Below, one piece after another: positions 43,224 to 52,086 of a stretch of DNA of 64,000 nt. The translations under genes were made by a program, and so were the position numbers. Each line of letters begins with the position of its first letter. Within the stretch, counting starts at the first letter, position 1. The notes below the pieces were generated by a model that saw only the letters and a program-made list of their open reading frames with translations, ran no database searches and was not told where the DNA came from. Location: the NCBI GenBank assembly GCA_002439585.1, contig DJOF01000008.1, positions 206,341-270,340 on the forward strand, in the 5' to 3' direction. Source of the stretch: Bacteroidales bacterium UBA6445 (GTDB taxonomy: Bacteria > Bacteroidota > Bacteroidia > Bacteroidales > UBA932).

Positions 43224-44739
43224 TGTCTGCTGTAGTGATATAGTTTCCTTCGGCCTTCTGCAGATTGACATGGGTCATCTGTAGTTCTATGCCTGCATCA
43301 ATATATTCTGAATGAGCCTGAAGCCAGGCTGTATGGGCTGCGAGGGCCGTGTTGGCGGTGACGACTCCAGCCTCAAACCCTATGGATGCGGTGCGGAGAT
43401 TCTCCTCTGCACTTGCAAGATTGTTCTCAGCCATCTCTACCTTCTCAAGAGCCTCATCAAGTTGCTTGCGGAGCTGTGTGACCTGAAGGTTTATCATCTC
43501 CTTCGCATCTTCGAGGCGGCTTCTGTATATGGTAGCTTCGGCTTTTGCCTTGCGGGTCTTCTGCAAGGCCTCGAACCCGTGGAAAATGGGTATGTTGATA
43601 GCGACACCGACACTAAACATCCCACCCCATACATTGTCGAATCCGTGGAAACTGCTTGGGTTGGACATTAGGTAATTAGCGGTGAGAGCGACTTTAGGCA
43701 TCATGTCGGCTCTTTCGATTCTGACTTTCTTGGCGTAAATGTCTGTAGCAAGGCTGAGACTTCTTGTCTCGGGTCTGTCTTCAAATATCTGCTCCATATC
43801 CTTCTTTGGGGACATCTGCGGAGTAGGAACGGCATCAAGCCCCTCGTCAGCGAGTGTTATGTCACTGTTGAGATCTATGCCTATCTCCTTGCATAGTAGC
43901 ATCTTGGCTAACGTAAGTCCGTTTGTGGCTTTGGTTTTCATCATATCAGCCTCATTGGACTTTACCTTGATGGAGAGTGCGTCTGACTTGGTGGCAACGC
44001 CTGCTTTGACAGAGATATCAACATCTCGCTGCATCTTGCTAAGCAGATCGGAGAAATTCTCCGCCAACTTTTTCTTGTTTGATATGGAGACGACCTGCCA
44101 GTAGGCTTCATCTACCTTTACTATGAGATCTTGATATTCTTGGTCGTATCTGGATTTTGAAAGGTCTTCGGCCAATTTCGCGATCTTGTTGGCATTTATG
44201 ATCTTTCCTCCCACGAAAATAGGCTGCTGCAGGGATACAGCCCCTACAAAGACATTGTTGACCTCGAGCTGGAAGGCATCGTTTATCTCGTTGCCTATCT
44301 TGGAGATTGCTGATGACAAGTCGCCTTTTGCTACTTCAGCGGCAATTGCCTGGAAAATCGGGCTCTGAAGAATCTCGGCTCCTCCTGGAAGCTGTTGTAT
44401 CGCCTGCGTTATCTCAGTGAGTTTGCCTGTAACGGCACTGTGTATCGCGGGGCCTGCCCCAGTCAAAGCTGCAGACATCCTATCGCTTATTAGGGACAGA
44501 TCTTTCTCGTTGTACAGATATGCCCCAGTGGCACTGATGTTGGGATAGTAGTTGGCCCTTGCTATCTTGCGGTCATAGCCTGCCATCTCAACGGATGTAC
44601 GCGCCTGCTCCAAAGTCTTGCTGTTCTTGACTGCCATGTCTCGGCATTCGTCAAGAGTAAGCCTCGTCTGAGCCTGAAGTGCGGTCGCAATCGAAAGACA
44701 GAGTATGATTGCGGAAGACATTTTGTAAAAAAAAGTCAT
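43204..44739 (-). CDS. TolC family outer-membrane efflux protein
   Basis: A 511-residue outer-membrane channel protein. I start it at 44739 (MTFFYKMSSAIILCLSIATA), giving a signal peptide cut after LQA; ATGs at 44748 and 44721 are alternatives. Two OEP repeats are seen (LTLDECRDMAVKNSKTLEQA at the front; ALSLATD-like and coiled-coil repeats up to about residue 490), as expected for the TolC fold. Residues 85-170 are an insertion with helices (QAIQQLPGGAEILQSPIF). First gene of the export operon, divergent from the AraC regulator. Confidence 0.9.
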   Translation of the reverse strand: MTFFYKMSSAIILCLSIATALQAQTRLTLDECRDMAVKNSKTLEQARTSVEMAGYDRKIARANYYPNISATGAYLYNEKDLSLISDRMSAALTGAGPAIHSAVTGKLTEITQAIQQLPGGAEILQSPIFQAIAAEVAKGDLSSAISKIGNEINDAFQLEVNNVFVGAVSLQQPIFVGGKIINANKIAKLAEDLSKSRYDQEYQDLIVKVDEAYWQVVSISNKKKLAENFSDLLSKMQRDVDISVKAGVATKSDALSIKVKSNEADMMKTKATNGLTLAKMLLCKEIGIDLNSDITLADEGLDAVPTPQMSPKKDMEQIFEDRPETRSLSLATDIYAKKVRIERADMMPKVALTANYLMSNPSSFHGFDNVWGGMFSVGVAINIPIFHGFEALQKTRKAKAEATIYRSRLEDAKEMINLQVTQLRKQLDEALEKVEMAENNLASAEENLRTASIGFEAGVVTANTALAAHTAWLQAHSEYIDAGIELQMTHVNLQKAEGNYITTADNGKQQQ

Positions 44740-44879
44740 AAAAATCATAAGTTCAACGTCGCGCTCAATATGCAAAAAAGTTGCCATATTCGCCTTTTGG
44801 AATATTCTCATGGAACTTTTATTGGTATAAAAGAGGTAAAAAACGATATTTTGTGAATTTATGCTATATTTGTCTTTTG

Positions 44880-44913
44880 CAAATATAGGCTGCGTCTTGG
44901 AAGAGCACGCAAA
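44880..44913 (-). promoter_or_regulatory. Probable promoter of the TolC-HlyD-permease operon
   Basis: On the minus strand TTTG (44913-44910), 22 bases, TATATTTG (44887-44880). Spacing is slightly long. It lies back to back with the AraC promoter, so one regulator could cover both. Confidence 0.45.
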
Positions 44914-44921
44914 CAACCTTG

Positions 44922-44951
44922 TTGCTTAACATATAACTTGCACTATATTTG
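44922..44951 (+). promoter_or_regulatory. Promoter of the araC-family gene
   Basis: TTG (44922-44924), 19 bases, TATATTTG (44944-44951). Transcription should begin near 44957, which supports the ATG at 44973 and rules out the TTG at 44949 as a start. Confidence 0.65.
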
Positions 44952-44972
44952 CGTGAATGTTTCAAATCAATT

Positions 44973-45884
44973 ATGATGAAGCAAGGTGAAGTTCTGCACA
45001 ATATAAGCATCAAGAGGTTCAAGGAACTTTTTCCCGACATGCCGGGCACCGGTCTCGGTGAGGATCTTCTAATAGCGGATCTCAAATATGATAGGGAACT
45101 AAGGGTCTTTCAATATCCTTTCAGATTCGACGGATACATAATAATATTCTGTATCAAAGGTAAGATACGCCTCGATGTTAATCTGGATTCTTTCCAGATT
45201 TCGGCCAATTCATTGGTATTCAATGTCCCGGGTAATATAATCCGCGTCTCGGGTACGGCCAACAAGGATTTTCATTTCATCATAGTTGCCATGTCGAAGA
45301 ACTTCATGTCGAGTGTTAGGTTCGATTTCAACAAGCTCTTCAACGAGAGTGTGGCTCTTATGGACAATCCTTGTATAATGCTCAATCATGCTGAGAGGGA
45401 GCTTTGTGGTAAATATCTTGACCTTGGGTCGGAGCTTCTTTCCAGCAATGTGTACAACAAGAAAGAGGCTGTCGGAGCGCTTGTCTCATCGGTGTCATAT
45501 GTACTCGGGACGATCTGGACAAGTCGTCTAACTGAGGCTGAGCACAAACCTCATGCTCCTTCGGCCAAGGCAAAGTATATCTATGATCAGTTCCTTCGTC
45601 TTGTGACTGACTATCATACTTCAGAGCGAGCTATGGCATTCTACGCGGCCAGGTTGTGTCTTACGCCCAAGTATCTTTCCAAACTTGTTAAGAATGTAAG
45701 TGGGCGTTCGGCACCGGAGTGGATAGACGCCTTTGTTATACTTGAGTCGAAGAACCTTCTCAAATATTCTGACCTCTCTATCAAAGAGATTGTGAATAAA
45801 CTCAATTTCCCTAACCAATCGGTATTCTACAAGTTTTTCAAGGCACATACCGGGATGACCCCTTCTCAGTACCGCAACGAGTGA
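44973..45884 (+). CDS. AraC family transcriptional regulator
   Basis: A 303-residue regulator. Residues 1-180 form a cupin-like sensing domain (DGYIIIFCIKGKIRLDVNL, SANSLVFNVPGNIIRVSG). The C-terminal 100 residues hold two helix-turn-helix units: AMAFYAARLCLTPKYLSKLVK and LSIKEIVNKLNFPNQSVFYKFF, ending in the usual KAHTGMTPSQYR. It is divergent from the TolC efflux operon with 233 bases between starts, the classical layout for a local regulator of that operon. The ligand is unknown. The ATG at 44976 is an alternative start. Confidence 0.9.
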   Translation: MMKQGEVLHNISIKRFKELFPDMPGTGLGEDLLIADLKYDRELRVFQYPFRFDGYIIIFCIKGKIRLDVNLDSFQISANSLVFNVPGNIIRVSGTANKDFHFIIVAMSKNFMSSVRFDFNKLFNESVALMDNPCIMLNHAERELCGKYLDLGSELLSSNVYNKKEAVGALVSSVSYVLGTIWTSRLTEAEHKPHAPSAKAKYIYDQFLRLVTDYHTSERAMAFYAARLCLTPKYLSKLVKNVSGRSAPEWIDAFVILESKNLLKYSDLSIKEIVNKLNFPNQSVFYKFFKAHTGMTPSQYRNE

Positions 45885-46080
45885 CTTTGCTGTAAGTATG
45901 CTCAATATCGTATGGCGTCTCTGCTAACCATCTCAACCGCGTGGTGGTAGCAGTGACACGTGCGGGCGTAAGGAAGTGATGATACTTCCTGGTGGCAGAT
46001 GTCGCCGAGAGAGAATGTCTGACTCAAAACGATTACCACGGTGCTTGTCTTTATTAGTCTGGACCTAAAGACAATATAGG

Positions 46081-46118
46081 AAAGAGGAAGAATAATGCTA
46101 AAGAGGAAGAATAATGCT
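46081..46118 (+). repeat. 19-base tandem duplication
   Basis: AAAGAGGAAGAATAATGCT occurs twice in direct succession (46081-46099, 46100-46118) in the gene-free stretch between the AraC gene and the next promoter. The rest of 45885-46220 shows no convincing gene. Confidence 0.9.
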
Positions 46119-46220
46119 AAAGGCTGTGATAGAGTGATCTTTATTTGATAACTCAAACGTTAAATTAGAAAAATCTGTAATCGTCTGAAATGAATTTGTT
46201 AAAAATTTATAGAAAAAAAT

Positions 46221-46251
46221 TTGCAGTTAACGTTTTATTGCTATAACTTTG
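46221..46251 (+). promoter_or_regulatory. Promoter of the 46.4 kb lipoprotein operon or of a small RNA
   Basis: TTG (46221-46223), 20 bases, TAACTTTG (46244-46251), a close match to the Bacteroidetes consensus. Transcription would begin near 46257. Confidence 0.7.
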
Positions 46252-46255
46252 CATA

Positions 46256-46341
46256 AGACAAAATAAGGTTTTTATGTCTATTTGTTAAGTTCGTTTTATA
46301 TGAAGGTTAGGTCATTTGCGAAAATCACCTAACCTTTTTTT
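46256..46341 (+). ncRNA. Candidate leader RNA or small RNA
   Basis: From the promoter start near 46257 the RNA can form a first hairpin (AGACA 46256-46260 with TGTCT 46275-46279) and then a complete intrinsic terminator at 46303-46341. An 85-base transcript would result if termination is efficient; otherwise the terminator is an attenuator in the leader of the lipoprotein gene starting at 46391. No conserved reading frame is seen inside. Confidence 0.45.
46303..46341 (+). terminator. Intrinsic terminator inside the leader
   Basis: AAGGTTAGGT (46303-46312) pairs perfectly with ACCTAACCTT (46327-46336), followed by T7 (46335-46341). It stands between the promoter at 46221-46251 and the start codon at 46391. 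Confidence 0.85.
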
Positions 46342-46390
46342 GTATTTTAATACTAAAGTTTTATTTTTGAGCAAATTACAACTAATAAAT

Positions 46391-48211
46391 ATGACTAAGA
46401 GGTATTACTTCTACATCGCTTGTGTCTTTTTGTCGGTTTCTGCTCTTGCGATCTTGTCTTCCTGTATAAATCAAGACTATGACCTTTCAAAGGATATAAA
46501 TACGAGCATTCATTTCGATGGAGACATGAGCGCGCCTCTCGGCAGTACTGAACTTATCTCTGTATCGGATATCTTTGATATAGAAGAGGGAACTGCTCTT
46601 AAGACAGACCCGGCAGGTAATTATTATTTCTCTGTATCAGGAAGTGGGCAGAGTTCGTCTTTTGATATTCCCTCATTCACAATCGATAGGCCGCTTATCG
46701 AAAATGGTGGGTTTGAGGCGACTTATGAAAGAAGTGATATCATAGCTTCTATCATTCCTGGAGCTGCTGGATCAGACATCTCGGCATATCCCATTCCCAC
46801 CGGAGTGGTATATACCAAGTCGTTCAAGTCGGTTACTACTCCAGTCAATGTGGACCAACCCGTAAGTGCTCTTATAGAGGACGTTAAATCAGTAGATGCA
46901 TCTGCTGTTCTTACGGTATCATTCAGTGCAAATGCAGGAAAGACATCTGTTAGTGGGCTCTCGCTTTCTTTCCCTAAATATCTCAAGTTCGGGGATATTA
47001 GCGGTGAATACAGGGCTTTCGACAGGAATGCCAACGTGCTCTCTTTCGATAATATAGATTTTGTCAGTGCGACTAAGACTGTGTCAATGCAGGTGACAGG
47101 AATAGATTTTTCCAAGATTCCCACGGGACAAGGTTTTCTGCCCCAGTCGCATAAGATCTATATTGATGATGTTGTTAGGCTGTCTGCATTTACCGTTTCC
47201 TCTGATATTTCGTCATTTGGCAAATATGTTGGGGATATACCACAATCTGTATCTTTGGATATCAGCCTTTCGATTCCTGTCCTCAATATTTCTAACATCA
47301 CTGTAAAGGCAGATCCCAGTATCAACGTGCCGAACCAGAGAGTTAGTGTCGGAGATCTTCCGGATTTCCTTAAGAATGAGGATATTGTGCTTGACCTGTA
47401 CAATCCTTCTCTATCTTTGATTGCTGACAATTCATCTTCTGTCGCAATGACATTCAATGCTGATGTCCGTGCCGTGTCTGAAGGAGGAGCTACCGAGAGT
47501 GTCCATATAGGGGATGATGGATCGGCTGACGCTTCTAAGCCTATAAATATAGTCCCATCCAATAGCAGATACTATATATCTGCGACTGGAGAAGATGTCC
47601 CAGACGGATTTGCCGGCATAACACTGCCTTCTCTTCCAAGACTTTTCAGAAAGCCCCTGTCTTATATCGAGATTGCAGACATCGCTGTCTCCCCGGCTGA
47701 AGAGTATTTCACCGTTAAGATAGGCACCTCCGGCAACAGAGTGACGTATTCGTATGAGGCAATGGCACCGCTTTCATTCGGTAAGGATCTCATGATTGAA
47801 TATAATTATGACATTGACGGATGGAACTCTGACCTTAGTCTGTCGGATGAGAATACTCAAATATCTATGCAGGAGGCTTTTATAGACTTCAATATGGAAA
47901 ATTCTACACCTCTGAGGCTTGGTGTGACTGCAGAAGCCATAGATACAACTGGAACGGTCATGACTGATGTGGATGTAGAGATGGACGCGGACATTTCCTC
48001 CGGTTCTGTTGACCGTCCGTCTTCAAATCCCGTGCATGCCGTGATAAAATGTGGGGAGCATGCCATGAAAAGGCTTGACGGGATAAGGCTTCGTATCCGT
48101 GCTACGGGGCCTGACAGCGGTTTTGAGGGGCAGCCTCTCAACGAAAATCAGGGAATAAGATTCAAGGATATGTCGTTGAGACTTGTTGCTTCTGCAGATA
48201 TACAACTCTAA
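46391..48211 (+). CDS. Large lipoprotein of unknown function
   Basis: A 606-residue protein with lipoprotein signal (ALAILSSC, Cys about residue 25), start at 46391 (MTKRYYFYIACVF). The mature part consists of many short beta strands with frequent Ser, Asp and Ile; no catalytic motif is evident. Features include repeated DIS/SVSDIF-type turns and a C-terminal GIRFKDMSLRLVASADIQL. I do not recognise the domain. It lies 18 bases before the DUF5723 barrel gene, so the two form an operon and probably act together at the outer membrane. Confidence 0.75.
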   Translation: MTKRYYFYIACVFLSVSALAILSSCINQDYDLSKDINTSIHFDGDMSAPLGSTELISVSDIFDIEEGTALKTDPAGNYYFSVSGSGQSSSFDIPSFTIDRPLIENGGFEATYERSDIIASIIPGAAGSDISAYPIPTGVVYTKSFKSVTTPVNVDQPVSALIEDVKSVDASAVLTVSFSANAGKTSVSGLSLSFPKYLKFGDISGEYRAFDRNANVLSFDNIDFVSATKTVSMQVTGIDFSKIPTGQGFLPQSHKIYIDDVVRLSAFTVSSDISSFGKYVGDIPQSVSLDISLSIPVLNISNITVKADPSINVPNQRVSVGDLPDFLKNEDIVLDLYNPSLSLIADNSSSVAMTFNADVRAVSEGGATESVHIGDDGSADASKPINIVPSNSRYYISATGEDVPDGFAGITLPSLPRLFRKPLSYIEIADIAVSPAEEYFTVKIGTSGNRVTYSYEAMAPLSFGKDLMIEYNYDIDGWNSDLSLSDENTQISMQEAFIDFNMENSTPLRLGVTAEAIDTTGTVMTDVDVEMDADISSGSVDRPSSNPVHAVIKCGEHAMKRLDGIRLRIRATGPDSGFEGQPLNENQGIRFKDMSLRLVASADIQL

Positions 48212-48229
48212 TCTAACTATAAAGACAAA

Positions 48230-49696
48230 ATGAAGAAGAGAATCTTGACCGCCGCGGCAGTAATATCCTTGACTGTGGGTGCGAATGCGCAGGGACTCAA
48301 GTCTGCATATTTCATGGAGGGCTACAATTTCAGACATGAATTCAATCCCGCATTCAGACCTCAGAGAAGCTATTTTGCGATTCCGGGTATCGGTAATCTT
48401 TCCCTTGGAGTCAATTCCAATCTCGGGGTTGACATGTTCCTTTACCCGTATGGAGATGGCTTGACTACTTTCATGAACGAGAGTGTGTCTGCAGACCAGT
48501 TCCTTGGCAAACTCCGAGACAATAATAAGATTTTTGCCAGGGAAAATGTCAATATGTTGTCTATCGGGATAGGCGGCAAAAATTCTTTCTGGACATTTGA
48601 TATCAATACCAAGGTGGATGTCAGAGCCAACCTACCATATTCTCTCTTCTCGTTCATGAAGAATGTCGGCAAGTCACAGGTCTATGATATCTCTAATCTT
48701 GCAGCGTCCGCTACAGGACGAATGGAATTTGCCCTCGGATATTCACACAGAATAGCTGATCTTGTGGATATAGGAGTAAGGGCTAAATTCCTTGTTGGCA
48801 TTATAGATGCCGATATCCGCGTGGACAAAATGAAGGTTACGATGTCTGGAGACCAATGGGCAATACAGTCTAAAGGTTCTATGCAGGTTTCTGTGCCGGG
48901 ACTTGATATTAAAACTCGCGGAGAATCTGGAAAAGAATTTGATAGTCCAGAAGATGCTGATGTTATCGATTTTGACAGTATAGATACGAAAGACGTTTTT
49001 TCTCCCTCAGAAATGACATCCAATCTCAGCATGGGTGGAGCAATAGACATCGGAGCGGCCGTGCAGGTGATTCCAGGACTTAGGGCCTCGTTTGCTTTCA
49101 ATGATATAGGGTTCATGTCCTGGAATGGAACTATTGTGGCTGATACTGGTGAGAAGGCATGGATGTTTGACGGATTCGACGATATATCTTTTGATGAGGG
49201 GAGCGATAATTCTATAGGCAAGCAGTTCAAGGATCTTGGAGATGACCTTTCTGACATGATTAATTTCCACCGTAAGTCAACAGATGCTACAAAACTTAGG
49301 ATGCTTGCGATGACAATGAATATAGGAGCGGAATACGAGATGCCTTTCTACCATGGCCTTACGGCCGGCATTTTGAGCTCTACTGTGTTCAACGGTCCCT
49401 ATACTTATGCGGAAGGACGGCTCTATGCCAACTTGAAGCCCACAAGGTGGTTCAGCCTCGGTGCCAATTACGGTATTGGTTCGACTGGTTCTTCGTTCGG
49501 TGCGGTTATGGGATTTCATACAGGAGGATTCAGTTTCTTCCTTGGAACGGACAGTATATTTACCAATATCTCCAAGGGTGGGGTAATCCCGTATTATCCT
49601 TACAAGCAGGCAAAGGTAGACCTGACGTTCTCTATGTCATTCAATATTGGACGTCGTAGTGATACGTATGCATCACGCTCTATAGTTGAGTTGTAA
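48230..49696 (+). CDS. DUF5723 family outer-membrane protein
   Basis: A 488-residue protein with signal peptide (MKKRILTAAAVISLTVGANA) and the pattern of the DUF5723 family, thought to be a beta-barrel of the FadL/PorV type. Typical parts are SAYFMEGYNFRHEFNPAFRP near the front, alternating aromatic and Gly strands (SLGVNSNLGVDMFLYP, FWTFDINTKVDVRANLP) and a C-terminal KVDLTFSMSFNIGRR. The function of the family is not known. Second gene of the operon with the preceding lipoprotein. Confidence 0.8.
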   Translation: MKKRILTAAAVISLTVGANAQGLKSAYFMEGYNFRHEFNPAFRPQRSYFAIPGIGNLSLGVNSNLGVDMFLYPYGDGLTTFMNESVSADQFLGKLRDNNKIFARENVNMLSIGIGGKNSFWTFDINTKVDVRANLPYSLFSFMKNVGKSQVYDISNLAASATGRMEFALGYSHRIADLVDIGVRAKFLVGIIDADIRVDKMKVTMSGDQWAIQSKGSMQVSVPGLDIKTRGESGKEFDSPEDADVIDFDSIDTKDVFSPSEMTSNLSMGGAIDIGAAVQVIPGLRASFAFNDIGFMSWNGTIVADTGEKAWMFDGFDDISFDEGSDNSIGKQFKDLGDDLSDMINFHRKSTDATKLRMLAMTMNIGAEYEMPFYHGLTAGILSSTVFNGPYTYAEGRLYANLKPTRWFSLGANYGIGSTGSSFGAVMGFHTGGFSFFLGTDSIFTNISKGGVIPYYPYKQAKVDLTFSMSFNIGRRSDTYASRSIVEL

Positions 49697-49772
49697 CGCT
49701 GCTTCATTGCAGCTTGAAAGCCTGAATCTATCATCGACCCATCTCAGACAGTGGTTTTCATTGAAAAAAATC

Positions 49773-49780
49773 CTAACTTT
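49773..49780 (+). promoter_or_regulatory. Possible -7 element directly before the TonB receptor gene
   Basis: TAACTTTG ends nine bases before the ATG at 49789. If used, the message would be nearly leaderless. No TTG at the expected distance is clear, so this is weak. A small hairpin GCTGC/GCAGC lies between the previous stop and this site. Confidence 0.3.
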
Positions 49781-49788
49781 GCTTGATT

Positions 49789-52005
49789 ATGTTAGGACAG
49801 ATAGCTGTTTGCATGGTGTTGGCTGGATTGTCGCAGCCCATTGATACCTTGTCAGGTTCTTTGATAGAGTCTTCCTTTAAACTTGAGGGCACGAGGGATG
49901 ATACTCCGCATTTCATATCTTCAGTAAGACTCGCAAGTATTGAGACAAGCGGGATAACTTCGCCTAAAGATCTTAGTGCGGTGGTTCCGGGCTTGTATGT
50001 TCCGGATTATGGCTCCGCAATGACATCTTCTATATACATGAGAGGCTTTGGGTCCAGGATAGGTGATCCTTCGGTCGCTTTGTATATTGATGATGTGCCA
50101 GTGGTAGATAAGGACAATTATGATTTTCTATTTGCGGATATACGGGCTGTAGATGTGCTCTCTGGCCCTCAGGGCACACTATTCGGGCGTAATTCTCTTT
50201 CAGGGCTTATCTCCGTAAGAACTCTCTCTCCAGAAAATTATCAGGGTGCAAGGTTCTCTGCCGAGTACGGGAGTTTAGCTTCGTATGCATTGAAAGCATC
50301 AGTATATCGCAAGTCATTGGGGGTGACATTGGCATTTAGGCGTGACGGAGGCTTCTATACCAACGAATACGATGGCTCGGATGCCGATGCCTCTAATTCT
50401 GCCGTGTTTAGAGTACGGTATGCCGGCATGGCTGGAAGGGCTGCCATAGACAATACCTTTTCTTTCTCTCATACATGTCAAGGTGGATATCCCTACAGAC
50501 GGTGGCTTGAAGACGGCATCCTCATGCCTGTAATGTACAATGACCCATGCGAGTACAGGAGGGTTTCATTGACTGATGGACTCAAGGCAACTCTTCTGGC
50601 AGGCAAATTTGAGTTTGTGTCAGTGTCTGGGATACAGTTGCTTTATGACAAGCTTCGCCTTGACAATGATTTCACGCCTGAGTCTATGTTTACCCTTCAA
50701 CAGATCCAGAATCAGGCTGCCCTTACTCAAGAAATTGTACTCAGGCCGCTGAGTGATTCAGGCATTTGGAAGTGGCAGACGGGGGCATTTGCCTTGGTGA
50801 AATACAACGGTGTGTCTGCTCCAGTTAGATTCCTTGAAGACGGTATCAGCTCTTTGATAGAAGACAATGCCAATTCAGCTATTCCTGAAGAAATCGGACG
50901 TCTCGATATAGCGGAGACTGCATTTCCTATATCAAGTGATTTTGACATAATGGCTTATAATGCAGCATTGTTCCATGAGTCGGTGTTTTCTCTTTCACGG
51001 TGGAGACTTACGGTAGGACTTAGGGCTGATTATGAGAGGAATGTGATGGGCTATGATTCACGTGCAGACTTTAGCTTTATAGTCTCGCCTTTTATGAAAG
51101 ACTATCTTCCGTATCATGAGAAATATGTCGGCAGATTGAAGGGTGGGCATTTCACCTTGCTTCCAAGGTTTTCCGCTTCATATTCCCTGTGTTCTTCGGA
51201 GAAGGGCAATGCCATTATTTTCGGGACTGTGTCAAGGGGTTTCCGCTCCGGAGGATTCAATACTCAGATATTTTCTGACATCTTGCAGAATAGAATGACA
51301 GTGGGAATGATGCGCAAGCTTGGCGTGACTCCAGACTGGACTGGGGATATAGATGCGGCAAAGACGGAATACAAGCCAGAGGTTAGTATGAATTTTGAAA
51401 TCGGCGGACGTGGAAAGATAATCACTGGAAGACATCGTATTGAAGCATCCTTGTCGGCTTATCTTGTCACTTGCAGAAACCAGCAGATTACAGTCTTCCC
51501 TTATGACAAGGGGACAGGGCGAATGATGGCAAATGCAGGCAGCTCAAGGAGTATGGGTATAGAAGCCTCTGCTCTCTGGAAGAGAGGCCCTTTCATTTTT
51601 TCTGCAGGAGGAAGTCTCTTGGATGCGGTATTCGTTAGTTACAATGACGGGAGGTATGACTACTCTGGCAACAGGATTCCGTATACCCCCTCATCCAAGG
51701 CTTATGTAAGGGCGGAGTATGCATTTCGGATCTCTTCAAGGGTGGTGAGGGAAGTTGTACTTGATGCTGATATGAATATGATTGGAGACATCGTATGGAA
51801 TGAAGCTGGGAACATAAGTCAGAATCCGTATTGCCTTCTCGGTGCAGGGATAAGGGTAAAGCTCCCAAAATCTGAGCTTTATGCCAATTGCCTTAATATA
51901 GCAGACCAAAACTACTCTACATTCTACTTCAAGTCTGTCGGCAATTCTTTCTTTCAGACAGGGAAGCCGCGGCGCTTTAATGTTGGTATTAGGGTCGAGC
52001 TTTAG
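49789..52005 (+). CDS. TonB-dependent receptor
   Basis: A 738-residue outer-membrane receptor. Start at 49789 (MLGQIAVCMVLAGLSQP), a short hydrophobic signal. The plug domain is clear (SPKDLSAVVPGLYVPDYG, SSIYMRGFGSRIGDPSVALYI, VDVLSGPQGTLFGRNSLSGLI), then a 22-strand barrel, ending in a canonical TonB-receptor last strand (RFNVGIRVEL). There is no N-terminal carboxypeptidase-like or STN domain and no SusD partner, so it is more like a siderophore, cobalamin or small-ligand receptor than a SusC. The ligand cannot be told. A small lipoprotein gene follows 81 bases later. Confidence 0.9.
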   Translation: MLGQIAVCMVLAGLSQPIDTLSGSLIESSFKLEGTRDDTPHFISSVRLASIETSGITSPKDLSAVVPGLYVPDYGSAMTSSIYMRGFGSRIGDPSVALYIDDVPVVDKDNYDFLFADIRAVDVLSGPQGTLFGRNSLSGLISVRTLSPENYQGARFSAEYGSLASYALKASVYRKSLGVTLAFRRDGGFYTNEYDGSDADASNSAVFRVRYAGMAGRAAIDNTFSFSHTCQGGYPYRRWLEDGILMPVMYNDPCEYRRVSLTDGLKATLLAGKFEFVSVSGIQLLYDKLRLDNDFTPESMFTLQQIQNQAALTQEIVLRPLSDSGIWKWQTGAFALVKYNGVSAPVRFLEDGISSLIEDNANSAIPEEIGRLDIAETAFPISSDFDIMAYNAALFHESVFSLSRWRLTVGLRADYERNVMGYDSRADFSFIVSPFMKDYLPYHEKYVGRLKGGHFTLLPRFSASYSLCSSEKGNAIIFGTVSRGFRSGGFNTQIFSDILQNRMTVGMMRKLGVTPDWTGDIDAAKTEYKPEVSMNFEIGGRGKIITGRHRIEASLSAYLVTCRNQQITVFPYDKGTGRMMANAGSSRSMGIEASALWKRGPFIFSAGGSLLDAVFVSYNDGRYDYSGNRIPYTPSSKAYVRAEYAFRISSRVVREVVLDADMNMIGDIVWNEAGNISQNPYCLLGAGIRVKLPKSELYANCLNIADQNYSTFYFKSVGNSFFQTGKPRRFNVGIRVEL

Positions 52006-52086
52006 GCTGTTGATAGTGATATGGACTCCAAGTCTGTTGATATCAAGCCTATCTTCAGACCTTTTGATTGGAAATATGATAATGAT

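Noticed and set aside
45902..46156. An 84-codon minus-strand frame between the AraC gene and the leader RNA
   Set aside because: It crosses the 19-base tandem repeat, has no ATG-linked signal or domain, and looks like chance.
46316..46390. TTG at 46316 as the start of the large lipoprotein
   Set aside because: It falls inside the terminator hairpin, and the 25 added residues would spoil the lipoprotein signal peptide.
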